Shown one piece after another: positions 1-7,681 of a stretch of DNA of 64,000 bases (position 1 is its first letter; every line of letters begins with the position of its first letter). The stretch covers positions 434,001 to 498,000 of the forward strand of contig NC_013526.1 in the NCBI RefSeq assembly GCF_000025005.1, in the 5' to 3' direction. The notes below the pieces were generated by a model. That model had not been told where the DNA came from, did no database searches, and worked only from the letters and a program-made list of their open reading frames with translations. Both the position numbers and the translations under genes were made by a program. This DNA comes from Thermobaculum terrenum ATCC BAA-798. GTDB taxonomy: Bacteria; Chloroflexota; Chloroflexia; Thermobaculales; Thermobaculaceae.

Positions 1-494
1 GGTCTGCGGGGTGGAGCAGGGCGTTGACCAGCAGCGGCGTGGCGGTGGAGTCGCGGATCGTGCACTTCGGGCCCGTGGAGGACCGGCAGCTGGGAGCCAA
101 GCTCGGCACCGGCCCGCACTTCATCGCGCTCGACAGGCTGCGCATCGTGTCCGGCGGTGAGCCCATATCGCTGGAGCGCAGCCGCGTACCCCTGACCGAC
201 AGCACGGCCGCCCTGCTGGACGTGGACTTCCGCCAGGAGTCTCTGATGGACGTGCTGACGCTGCGGCTCGGCATGATCCCGACCAGCAGCGAGGAGTGGA
301 TAGAGGTGGCGAGGCTGCGGGAGGATGAGGCGGAGCTGCTCCGGAGAGCTGTGGGGGAGCCGTTCCTCCTCAGTCGTCGGGCGCTGCGGGACCAACACGG
401 CTCGCTGATGGAGTACGTGGCCAGCCTGCTCGACCCAGGCCACTTCCGCCTGCACATCACGTTTGAGAGGGAAGGTTGGGAGCGACGGGGATGA
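1..494 (+). CDS. GntR-family regulator, C-terminal UTRA domain (5' partial)
   Basis: The reading frame is open to the left window edge, so only the C-terminal ligand-binding part is present. The visible 160 or so residues fit a UTRA domain, the effector-binding fold of HutC-type GntR repressors: a segment with LDRLRIVSGGEPISLERSRVP and an ending with MEYVASLLDPGHFRLHI. The DNA-binding wHTH would lie upstream of the window. A TTG at 24 is in frame but is probably internal. The stop overlaps the ATG of the next gene (ATGA), so it heads an operon with an ADP-ribosylglycohydrolase, a nucleobase permease and a PfkB kinase, and it likely controls that operon. This resembles the place of yegW in E. 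coli. Confidence 0.8.
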   Translation, partial: SAGWSRALTSSGVAVESRIVHFGPVEDRQLGAKLGTGPHFIALDRLRIVSGGEPISLERSRVPLTDSTAALLDVDFRQESLMDVLTLRLGMIPTSSEEWIEVARLREDEAELLRRAVGEPFLLSRRALRDQHGSLMEYVASLLDPGHFRLHITFEREGWERRG

Positions 495-1492
495 GCCGGC
501 TGCGAGCCGCGGGAGCCCTGTACGGGCTGGCTATAGGGGATGCCCTGGGCATGCCCACCCAGATGCTGCCGCGAGAGCAGGTGCGGTCCCTGCTGGGGGA
601 TGTCCGCTGGTTCGAGGCAGGGCCCTCGGCAAATCCCATAAGCGCCGGGCAGCCCGCGGGCAAGGTGACGGACGATACGGAGCAGGCCCTTATCGTCGCG
701 CGCTTGCTGGTGCAGGGCGACGGCAGGCTGGACGTCTCGCTGTTCGTCCAGGAGCTCCTGGCTTGGACGCGCGAGGCGGAGGCGGACGGCAGCGAGCAGC
801 TCGGGCCTTCCTCCCGGCGCGCGCTGGAGGCCGTGGCTCGAGGGGTGGCTCCCAGCCAGGCGGGCAGCCGAGGCGACACCAACGGCGCGGCCATGCGCAT
901 AGCGCCGGTGGGCATATGCGTGCCTCCCGAGCCGTTGTCCCGGCTCGTCGACCGCGTGGAGCAAGTGTGCCTGCCCACGCACCACACCGGGCTGGCCATC
1001 GCCGGCGCTGCTGCCGTGGCGGCGGTGGTTAGCGTGGGGGTGGAGGGTGGTAGCTTTGAGGAGGGGCTCCAGCTGGCCCTGCGCGCCGCCCAGCTCGGTC
1101 AGCAGCGGGGCCATTACGTTGCCGGCCCCAGCGTGGCCGAGAGGATCTCGTGGGCCGTCTCCCTGGTGAAGCCTTTGGACGAGTCGAGCGCTCAGGAGAG
1201 GATCTACGACCTGGTCGGCACCGGCGTGCTGACGCAGGAGTCGGTGCCGGCGGCCTTTGCGCTCGCATCCCTGTACGCGGATGACCCTTGGGAGGGCTGC
1301 CTAGCCGCGGCGTCCCTGGGGGGCGACAGCGATACAATAGGGGCTATCACGGGGGCCATGTTGGGAGCCTGCTGTGGGGAGAGCGCCTTCCCATCGAAGG
1401 CTCTGGCGCTTGTGCGTGAGGTGAACTCTCTGTATGTGGACGAATTGGTCGCGGCCCTGTTGTCGCTGCGTCAGAGTATAGTGGGGAGGTAA
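491..1492 (+). CDS. ADP-ribosylglycohydrolase (DraG/YegU-like) family protein
   Basis: The 333-residue protein has the features of the ADP-ribosyl-glycohydrolase fold: GALYGLAIGDALG near the N-terminus, TDDTEQ around residue 60, GAAMRIAPVG in the middle and GGDSDTIGAITGAMLGA near the C-terminus. In the family the Asp residues of the DDT and DSDT motifs bind two Mg2+ ions and an ADP-ribosyl or related N-glycoside is hydrolysed. ATG 491 is chosen because it overlaps the upstream stop and starts exactly at the conserved region; a TTG at 476 is a weaker option. It sits between a GntR regulator and a permease-kinase pair, so a nucleoside-like glycoside is a more likely substrate than an ADP-ribosylated protein. 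This last point is inference. Confidence 0.85.
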   Translation: MSRLRAAGALYGLAIGDALGMPTQMLPREQVRSLLGDVRWFEAGPSANPISAGQPAGKVTDDTEQALIVARLLVQGDGRLDVSLFVQELLAWTREAEADGSEQLGPSSRRALEAVARGVAPSQAGSRGDTNGAAMRIAPVGICVPPEPLSRLVDRVEQVCLPTHHTGLAIAGAAAVAAVVSVGVEGGSFEEGLQLALRAAQLGQQRGHYVAGPSVAERISWAVSLVKPLDESSAQERIYDLVGTGVLTQESVPAAFALASLYADDPWEGCLAAASLGGDSDTIGAITGAMLGACCGESAFPSKALALVREVNSLYVDELVAALLSLRQSIVGR

Positions 1493-1496
1493 CATC

Positions 1497-2951
1497 GTGA
1501 GTGCTAAGACTCATCATCCTGAGGTGGACAGGCCATGGGCTATCGAGCTGCGCGGTATAGAGCCCATACCGGACAGCGAGAGGCACGGTAAACCATCGGA
1601 GCTGTTCTGGATATGGTTTCCCGCTAACATAGGCGTGCTCGGGATAGTGTACGGCGGGATACTGACGGCCGCGGGGCTCAACCTGTGGCAGAGTGCTGTC
1701 GTCGCCCTGGTGGGCTCGGCCCTATCCTTCCTGCTGGTGGGTATCCTCAGCGTGGCTGGCAAGTGGGGTGGCGCTCCTATGCTGACCCTATCGCGCGCGC
1801 CCTTTGGGGTGCGGGGTAACTTGGGGCCCGCGTTCATCAGCTGGCTGAGCCTGGTGGGCTGGGAGACGGTCAGCGTCATCACCGCGGCGTACGCCCTGCT
1901 GGGGTTGTTGGGGCTGCTGGGGCTGCCCGCCAACTCGCTGTGGACGGTGGTGAGCCTGCTGGTCATCGCCCTGCTGGTAGTAATGTTCGGCCTGCTGGGG
2001 CACGCGACGCTGGTCATCATCCAGCAGGCTGCTACTTGGATCCTCGGGACGCTCACCGTCCTGGTGATCATCTTCCTGATCCCGGGTACGCAGTGGAGCA
2101 AGCTGCTCGATGCCCCATGGGGAGCTTGGGACTCAGGGGTGCTGGCGACGCTGAGCATCATCATGGCCGGCACGGGCATAGGATGGGCCAACGCCGGCGC
2201 GGACTACACTCGCTACTTGCCCAGAGGCAGCAGCGATCGTTCCATAGTGGGGTGGACGGTGCTGGGGGCGACCATCCCCCTGTTCGTGCTGATCATGACG
2301 GGGGTGCTGCTCTCCAGCAGGGTGTCGGACCTGGCCTCCGCCTCCAACCCCGTGGAGGTGATAGGGGATGCCCTGCCTGCGTGGATGGCCGTGCCTTACC
2401 TGATCACTGCGATAGGCGGCCTGATAGCTGCCGCGGACCTCTCGATCTACTCCTCGGGGCTCAACCTGCTGGCTCTGGGGGTGAGGCTCCAGAGGCACAA
2501 GGCGGTGCTGATAGATGGGGTGATCATGGTGTTGGGGTCGGTCTACGTCATGATCATAGCCCAGGACTTCTTCGGGCCCTTCATCAGCTTCCTCCAGCTG
2601 CTGGCCGACGGCCTAGCTGCCTGGGTTGGCGTCTTCCTCGTGGACATGTTGCTGCGCCGTGGCTATGACCCGGAGGGGCTCAGGTGGACCGATCCGGGGA
2701 GCCCTTATTACTACTCAGGGGGGATCCACTGGCCCGCATGCATCGCCTGGCTCTGCGGCGTCCTGGTCGGGTTGGCCTTCACCGTGTCCCCATGGTTCAG
2801 CGGGCCCCTGGCCAAAGGGGTGTTTGCCTCGAGCAGCTTGGGCTACATTATGGGCTTGCTGGTGAGCATGCTGACCTACTGGCTGCTGGGCGCGGTGCTC
2901 GCCCGCGGGCAGGTGGCGGCTGGCCAGCGAGAGCGCCCGGGGGAGTCCTGA
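1497..2951 (+). CDS. NCS1-family nucleobase/cation symporter (cytosine/purine permease type)
   Basis: This 484-residue polytopic membrane protein has about 12 hydrophobic segments. The N-terminal signature, with residues ELFWIWFPANIGVLG and later APFGVRGN, is typical of NCS1 permeases that take up cytosine, purines, allantoin or related ring compounds with Na+ or H+. The GTG start at 1497 is 4 bp after the previous stop and behind a GGGGAGGT ribosome binding site. The kinase gene begins 1 bp after the stop. In E. coli the equivalent cluster uses the MFS-type nucleoside transporter YegT; here an unrelated permease family fills that role. The exact substrate cannot be read from the sequence. 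Confidence 0.9.
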   Translation: MSAKTHHPEVDRPWAIELRGIEPIPDSERHGKPSELFWIWFPANIGVLGIVYGGILTAAGLNLWQSAVVALVGSALSFLLVGILSVAGKWGGAPMLTLSRAPFGVRGNLGPAFISWLSLVGWETVSVITAAYALLGLLGLLGLPANSLWTVVSLLVIALLVVMFGLLGHATLVIIQQAATWILGTLTVLVIIFLIPGTQWSKLLDAPWGAWDSGVLATLSIIMAGTGIGWANAGADYTRYLPRGSSDRSIVGWTVLGATIPLFVLIMTGVLLSSRVSDLASASNPVEVIGDALPAWMAVPYLITAIGGLIAAADLSIYSSGLNLLALGVRLQRHKAVLIDGVIMVLGSVYVMIIAQDFFGPFISFLQLLADGLAAWVGVFLVDMLLRRGYDPEGLRWTDPGSPYYYSGGIHWPACIAWLCGVLVGLAFTVSPWFSGPLAKGVFASSSLGYIMGLLVSMLTYWLLGAVLARGQVAAGQRERPGES

Positions 2952-2952
2952 G

Positions 2953-3894
2953 ATGAGGTGCCCTCGCAGGCTGGTGCTGGTGGGCAGCGTGCTGGTGGAC
3001 GTCCTGCTCTACGTGCCCCACATGCCCGAGAGAGGGGGAGACGTCCTGGCGCAGGGGGCGGTGGTGACCTCCGGTGGGGGCTACAACGTGCTGGTGGGAG
3101 CATCCAGGCTAGGTATGCCGGTGGCCTATGCGGGGAAGGTGGGCAGCGGCCCGATGGGGGCTCAGGTGCTGCGCGACCTGGAGTCGGCCGACATCCCCAT
3201 CCTCCTGCCTCCGTCCGACGATGGTGATACCGGCTTCGACATCGGCTTGGTGGAGCCTGATGGTGAGCGCACGTTCGTGACGGCTCCAGGGGTGGAGTCC
3301 AAGCTCACCGCCTCGGACCTCGCTGTCATCCCTCTTGTGGGCGGGGACGTGGTGTACGTCTCGGGCTACGACCTGTGTTACCCGGTATCCGGTGCCGCGC
3401 TCGCTGACTGGTTGCCGGCCCTGCCGCAGGACGTCCTGCTGGCCTTCGATCCAGGCCCCCTCGTGGGGGAGATCCCGGTCAGGTACCTCTACGTCGTCCT
3501 GAGGCGAGTTGACATAATAAGCCTGAACCAGCGGGAGCTGGCGATACTGACTGGCGAGGATGCCTTGCCGACCGCTGTGGAGAGGCTTGCCGGCCTGCTC
3601 CACGAGGGTGCCTGGGTGGTGGTGCGGGCGGGGGCTCACGGCTGCTGGATAGCCGGTCCTGAGGGGCATCTGAGGCACGTGCCCGGAAGGCCCGTGGCGG
3701 CGGTGGATTCCACGGGGGCTGGCGATGCGCACGTGGCGGCGCTGCTGGCGGCGCTGCACGCGGGACATCCTCTTGAGGAGGCCGCGCATCGGGCCAACGT
3801 CGCGGCCTCGATAGCTGTCGGGCGTCGGGGTCCGGCCACGGGCCCCACCCTGGAGGAGCTGGAGACCCTCCTGTGTGAAGAGAGGTCGGGGTAG
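2953..3894 (+). CDS. PfkB-family carbohydrate/nucleoside kinase
   Basis: The 313-residue protein has both PfkB signatures: an N-terminal GG-containing substrate region (GGDVLAQGAVVTSGGGYNVLVGASRLG) and a C-terminal STGAGDAHVAAL, where the GAGD motif forms the anion hole and its Asp is the catalytic base. Family members phosphorylate sugars, nucleosides or pseudouridine with ATP. The gene follows the permease stop by 1 bp and ends the operon, just before a strong hairpin. By analogy with YegV and PsuK, it may phosphorylate the product released by the upstream glycohydrolase or the imported nucleoside. That substrate assignment is inference. Confidence 0.88.
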   Translation: MRCPRRLVLVGSVLVDVLLYVPHMPERGGDVLAQGAVVTSGGGYNVLVGASRLGMPVAYAGKVGSGPMGAQVLRDLESADIPILLPPSDDGDTGFDIGLVEPDGERTFVTAPGVESKLTASDLAVIPLVGGDVVYVSGYDLCYPVSGAALADWLPALPQDVLLAFDPGPLVGEIPVRYLYVVLRRVDIISLNQRELAILTGEDALPTAVERLAGLLHEGAWVVVRAGAHGCWIAGPEGHLRHVPGRPVAAVDSTGAGDAHVAALLAALHAGHPLEEAAHRANVAASIAVGRRGPATGPTLEELETLLCEERSG

Positions 3895-3921
3895 GCTTCC
3901 GAGGCCCTGAGCGGGGAGGCG

Positions 3922-3955
3922 GGGGAGAGCTACAGCTCTCCCCTTGCCTTTTTGT
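3922..3955 (+). terminator. Rho-independent terminator of the GntR-kinase operon
   Basis: A 10-bp perfect inverted repeat (GGGGAGAGCT at 3922-3931 and AGCTCTCCCC at 3934-3943) is followed by a T-rich stretch up to 3953. It lies 28 bp after the PfkB stop codon. Confidence 0.85.
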
Positions 3956-4235
3956 TCCCCCTGGGGCACAGGTCCCACCCGGTCGCTACGTCCCCCAGGA
4001 GATGGGAATTACCCGCCTCGGAGATGGGGCTTGGCGCGTTGTTGCCTCTCGTGCCGCTATGTTGTGACATATAAGCTGTCAAAAGGGTGCTTATACTTGG
4101 GGGTGTCTGGTGGATGGGAGGCAGCTCTGGCTGCCGGGGCCATCGGGGTGGGCTGTAGCCCATGACCTCAAACCTCCGGCCCGGGCTGCACCGCACCTGC
4201 GCTGGGTGAAGCCAAATTATCACTGGAGGGGTATC
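3956..4235. other. Non-coding stretch between operon terminator and membrane gene
   Basis: I see no convincing gene here. Around 4062-4097 the sequence is AT-rich with TATAAG and TATACT boxes and a short TGACA/TGTCA inverted repeat, so the promoter of the downstream gene may lie here. No good -35 box at the proper spacing was found. A GGAGGGG ribosome binding site at 4225-4231 serves the ATG at 4236. Confidence 0.5.
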
Positions 4236-4796
4236 ATGTTGCGTAGTCCTAGGCTATCTGCTCTGTTGTTCTTGCTCACGCTGCTCTGCTTCACCCTGCC
4301 GTTCATGACCGTTACCTGTGGTGGCCAGGAGGTGATGAGGGTCACGGCGATGGACCAGGCCCTCGGGCAGGACCCATGGGTGGCGCCCGAGCTCAACGAG
4401 GCGAGCGCCCCCAGCGAAAGAGGCTCCGGGGCCGGTTGGAAGTGGCACATGAGGGGCCTGGCGGCCTTTACCGTGGCGGGCATCGTCCTTGGGCTGGGGG
4501 CTTGGAGGGGCTGGAAGGGGCTCGTCAGCGCGATCCTGGGCATCCTGGGCGCGCTGGACATCATGCTGCTGCGCGTCTCGACCATCAACTCGATGCGGCA
4601 GGAGCTGGCAGCCAGCTCCGACCTGGGAGATCTCTCCGGGCTGATACAGGTACACTAGGGCTTGGGATTTTGGGGCATGCTGCTGGGCTTTGCGTTCGCC
4701 GCGCTGTACAACATCTACCTGGTGTGGAGCTCGAGGGCGGCGTGGGATGCCGACGTGGGGCGGACCGAGTCGCCTCCCGAGCCTTCCTGGAGGTAG
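4236..4796 (+). pseudogene. Small membrane protein interrupted by in-frame TAG
   Basis: A good ribosome binding site (GGAGGGG) precedes ATG 4236. The first 140 codons encode an N-terminal hydrophobic segment (LSALLFLLTLLCFTLPF), a polar loop and a hydrophobic pair around residues 70-110. A TAG at 4656-4658 stops the frame. The same frame then continues with GLGFWGMLLGFAFAALYNIYLVW, a clear transmembrane segment, to a second TAG at 4794-4796. The whole 186-codon protein therefore looks like one polytopic membrane protein broken by a nonsense codon. It could be a real mutation, a base-call error, or amber readthrough. I do not recognise the family. Confidence 0.6.
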
Positions 4797-4851
4797 GGGC
4801 TTGCGCCCTTCGGCCTGCTGCGGTATCGTTAGGTAACCTATAGGAGGCGGT

Positions 4852-5595
4852 ATGGAGCGTCGAAGGGTTCTTGCCTGGGAGGGTTGCCTCAACATCCGCG
4901 ACCTCGGGGGCTACCCCACGGCTTACGGGGTGCAGACGCGCTGGGGGGCCGTGGTGCGCGCCGACACGGTGTCCAAGCTCACCATGGCGGGCCACGCAGC
5001 CCTCCTGGCGTACGGCGTGCGCACGATAGTCGACCTCCGCCTGCCGCACGAGGTCGAGGCCAAGCCCAACCCATACGCGATGCCGGGGGAGCACGGCATC
5101 GCGTACCACCACATCTCGATGATCGATCCTGCGGAGTTCCCTCCCAAGGACTTCACCACCCTCGCCGATAACTACAAGATGATGCTGGACCGCTACACCG
5201 ATCGGGTGGCGAGCGTCATCCACGCGATCGCCCATGCCTCGCCCGAGGGGGCGGTGCTATTGCACTGCGTGGGTGGCAAGGACCGCACGGGCATCGCCGT
5301 GGCGCTGCTGCTGGGCGCGGTGCGCGTGCCCTACGACGTGATAGCCGCCGACTACGCCCTCACCGCTGAGTGCCTGCGCCCTGAGTGGGAGGAGACCCTG
5401 AGGCACAACCCCGAGCGTCGGCAGGAGATAGAGAGGGAGCTCGAAGTCATGATGCCCCGAGTAGAGGTCATGCTGGAGGTGCTCGATCACCTGGATCGTC
5501 GCTACGGTGGTGTGGATCCCTACCTCCGGCATATAGGGCTGACCGACCTCGAACTGGAGCTGATACGAGCGCGCCTGCTGGGCTACGTGCCCTGA
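4852..5595 (+). CDS. Tyrosine/serine phosphatase family protein (DSP-like, Y_phosphatase3 type)
   Basis: This 247-residue protein carries the cysteine-phosphatase P-loop HCVGGKDRTG, with nucleophile Cys139 and Arg145 in the CX5R spacing. NIRDLGGYPT near residue 14 and TIVDLRLPHEVE near residue 58 are typical of the bacterial family represented by LipA and IphP-like enzymes, which remove phosphate from phosphotyrosine or phosphoinositide-type substrates. No signal peptide is visible, so it is cytosolic. It lies between a membrane gene and a Ugp-like importer, but about 200 bp with a likely promoter separates it from the importer. A joint role in organophosphate use is possible but unproven. 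Confidence 0.85.
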   Translation: MERRRVLAWEGCLNIRDLGGYPTAYGVQTRWGAVVRADTVSKLTMAGHAALLAYGVRTIVDLRLPHEVEAKPNPYAMPGEHGIAYHHISMIDPAEFPPKDFTTLADNYKMMLDRYTDRVASVIHAIAHASPEGAVLLHCVGGKDRTGIAVALLLGAVRVPYDVIAADYALTAECLRPEWEETLRHNPERRQEIERELEVMMPRVEVMLEVLDHLDRRYGGVDPYLRHIGLTDLELELIRARLLGYVP

Positions 5596-5620
5596 TCCAG
5601 CCTGACCACATGCGAAGGAC

Positions 5621-5655
5621 TTGCATTTGCACATAATTTGAGTATCATATGTGCA
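5621..5655 (+). promoter_or_regulatory. Promoter with inverted-repeat operator before the Ugp-like importer
   Basis: TTGCAT (5621-5626) and TATCAT (5643-5648) are spaced by 16 bp. A perfect 8-bp inverted repeat, TGCACATA (5628-5635) and TATGTGCA (5648-5655), has half-site centres 20 bp apart, that is, two helical turns, and it overlaps the -10 box. A second TATAAT stands at 5754-5759 nearer the gene. Confidence 0.5.
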
Positions 5656-5812
5656 CAGCTCCGTGGACGGGCTGCCGAGCCTGATCTTAAAGAGAGCATT
5701 AAATCTTGCTTAGCTTTCTGTGATCGGCGGTGCCCCTGGCGGGGGCTGGCCAATATAATGGCGCGGACGCAGTTGATCCGTGCGAGCATAACGCGTGAAA
5801 GGAGCCGATAGG

Positions 5813-6733
5813 TTGGAGGTAGCCAGTAAGGGGCAGGTACCCGCCACCCGCGGGCGCAGGGTGTTCAACCGCGAGTACCTGATATTTCTAGCTTTCGTTG
5901 CTCCCAACTTCCTGCTGTTCATCATCTTCACCTACTGGCCGCTGGTGTATCAGGGGTACCTGAGCCTGGTGCACTGGGACATGATCTCGCCCGTGAAGCG
6001 GTTCGTTGGGCTGGAGAACTACGCCTACCTGTTCAGCGATCCCGATTTTCACCGGGTGATGTTCAACACGCTCTACTTCACGGTGGCCGTGCTGGTGGGC
6101 AGCCTGGCGCTGGGGCTGGCGCTGGCGCTCCTGCTCAACCAGCGGCTGCGCGGGCGCAACTTCGCGCGCACGGTGGTGTTCGCGCCGGTGATCCTCTCGG
6201 GCGCGGCGGTGGGCCTGGTGTGGGCCTATATCTTCGATCCCAACTACGGGCTGATGCGGACCATCCTGGGGTGGTTCGGGCTGCCACCGATCGACTGGCT
6301 GGGCAGCCCCGCCTGGGCCATGCCCGCGGTGATCATCGTGTACCTCTGGAAGAACCTGGGCTACAGCGCGATGATCTACCTGGCAGGACTCCAGAACATC
6401 CCTGCCGAGCTGTACGAGGCGGCACGGGTCGATGGCGCCGGCAGGTGGCAGCAGTTCCTGCACGTCACCTTGCCCCAGCTGTCGCCGGTGACCTTCTTCC
6501 TGATCGTCACCACGATCATATCCTCGGTGCAGGCCTTCGACATCATATCCGTGATGACGGACGGTGGCCCGGTGGGCGCGACGACGACGCTGATCTGGTA
6601 CATGTACGAGCAGGGCTTCAGGGCCTTTCGGGCGGGAATAGCCGCAGCCTCGGGCATGCTGATGTTCATCATCCTGCTGGTGGTCACCTTGGTGCAGGTG
6701 GGGTGGCTACAGCGCAAAGTGTACTACGAGTAG
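5813..6733 (+). CDS. ABC importer permease, MalF/UgpA type
   Basis: The protein has about six transmembrane segments and the EAA loop typical of importer permeases (EAARVDGAGRWQQFLHVTLPQLSP, around residue 200), which contacts the ATPase. A TTG at 5813 is preferred because AAAGGAG lies 8 bp upstream; a GTG at 5795 in the same frame lacks a ribosome binding site. It is followed by a second permease (10 bp gap) and a binding protein that looks like UgpB, so it most likely forms the membrane channel with the next gene for a glycerol-phosphate-type solute. No ATPase gene is nearby. Confidence 0.88.
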   Translation: MEVASKGQVPATRGRRVFNREYLIFLAFVAPNFLLFIIFTYWPLVYQGYLSLVHWDMISPVKRFVGLENYAYLFSDPDFHRVMFNTLYFTVAVLVGSLALGLALALLLNQRLRGRNFARTVVFAPVILSGAAVGLVWAYIFDPNYGLMRTILGWFGLPPIDWLGSPAWAMPAVIIVYLWKNLGYSAMIYLAGLQNIPAELYEAARVDGAGRWQQFLHVTLPQLSPVTFFLIVTTIISSVQAFDIISVMTDGGPVGATTTLIWYMYEQGFRAFRAGIAAASGMLMFIILLVVTLVQVGWLQRKVYYE

Positions 6734-6743
6734 GGGGTAGGGG

Positions 6744-7637
6744 ATGAGAGGCGAGGCCGTCAAGAGCACGGTACAGTCCGGCACCGCTGGGAGGTCGGTG
6801 CTGCTCGACCTGCTCACACACCGCATATTCAGGGTATGGCTCTACCTGGCGATGGCCTTGACGGTGCTGGTATTCATCGTGCCCATGTACTGGATGCTGA
6901 CGGCATCCGTGAAGACCCTGGGGGAGATCTACACCTTCCCGCCCCAGTGGGTGCCGACCAGCTTCCGCTGGGCCAACTACAGCGAGGCCTGGCGCAGCGC
7001 TCCTTTCGGGAGGTTCTACGTCAACACGGTGATCGTCACCTTCTTCGGGGTGGCGCTCGAGGTGGTCAACGCCTGCCTCACGGCGTACGCGTTGGCTTAC
7101 ATCCGCTTCCCGGGGAAGAACTTCGTGTTCATAGCGCTGCTGGCCACCCTGATGATCCCGCTGCAGGTGACGATCCTGCCCAACTACCTCACGATAGCCA
7201 GCCTCGGATGGCTCAACACCTATCAAGGGATAGTGCTGCCGGGGGCATCGGTGGCCTTCACGACGTTCCTGCTGCGCCAGCACTTCATGACCCTGCCGAA
7301 GGAGGTGATGGAAGCTGCGATCATAGAGGGCGCGGGGCACCTGAGAAGGCTGGTGTCCATTGTGTTACCGCTGTCCAAGCCGATGCTGGTGACGATCACA
7401 CTCATCTCAGTGGTGGCCAAGTGGAACGATTATCTCTGGCCGCTGATAGTCACCAACAAGGTGGAGATGAGGGTGCTGTCGATCGGCATCAAGTACCTCT
7501 TCGACACGGAGGGCGCCAACCAATGGGGGGTGATCATGGCCGGCACGGTGTTCGTGGTGATCCCCGTGCTGGCGCTCTTCATCTGGGCGCAGCGGTACAT
7601 AATATCCGGACTGACGGCCGGTGCCCTCAAAGGTTAG
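6744..7637 (+). CDS. ABC importer permease, MalG/UgpE type
   Basis: This 297-residue permease has six predicted membrane spans and an EAA loop (EAAIIEGAGHLRRLVSIVLPLSKP). The N-terminal PMYWMLTASVKTLGEIYTFPP region and the C-terminal YIISGLTAGALKG end are typical of MalG/UgpE subunits. The ATG at 6744 sits behind a G-rich site that overlaps the end of the previous gene region. It pairs with the upstream permease and the downstream binding protein in one operon. Confidence 0.88.
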   Translation: MRGEAVKSTVQSGTAGRSVLLDLLTHRIFRVWLYLAMALTVLVFIVPMYWMLTASVKTLGEIYTFPPQWVPTSFRWANYSEAWRSAPFGRFYVNTVIVTFFGVALEVVNACLTAYALAYIRFPGKNFVFIALLATLMIPLQVTILPNYLTIASLGWLNTYQGIVLPGASVAFTTFLLRQHFMTLPKEVMEAAIIEGAGHLRRLVSIVLPLSKPMLVTITLISVVAKWNDYLWPLIVTNKVEMRVLSIGIKYLFDTEGANQWGVIMAGTVFVVIPVLALFIWAQRYIISGLTAGALKG

Positions 7638-7681
7638 GGGATGCATGGGGTGGGCTCACTAATCGAAGGGAGGTTGGTCTA

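Noticed and set aside
457-1032. Open frames overlapping the ADP-ribosylglycohydrolase gene on either strand
   Set aside because: They have Arg/Ala/Gly-rich compositions typical of GC-rich shadows and no family pattern.
6836-7681. Long open frame continuous with the binding-protein gene upstream of 7682
   Set aside because: It overlaps the permease gene in another frame and encodes no family pattern; GGGAGG and GTG 7682 mark the real start.
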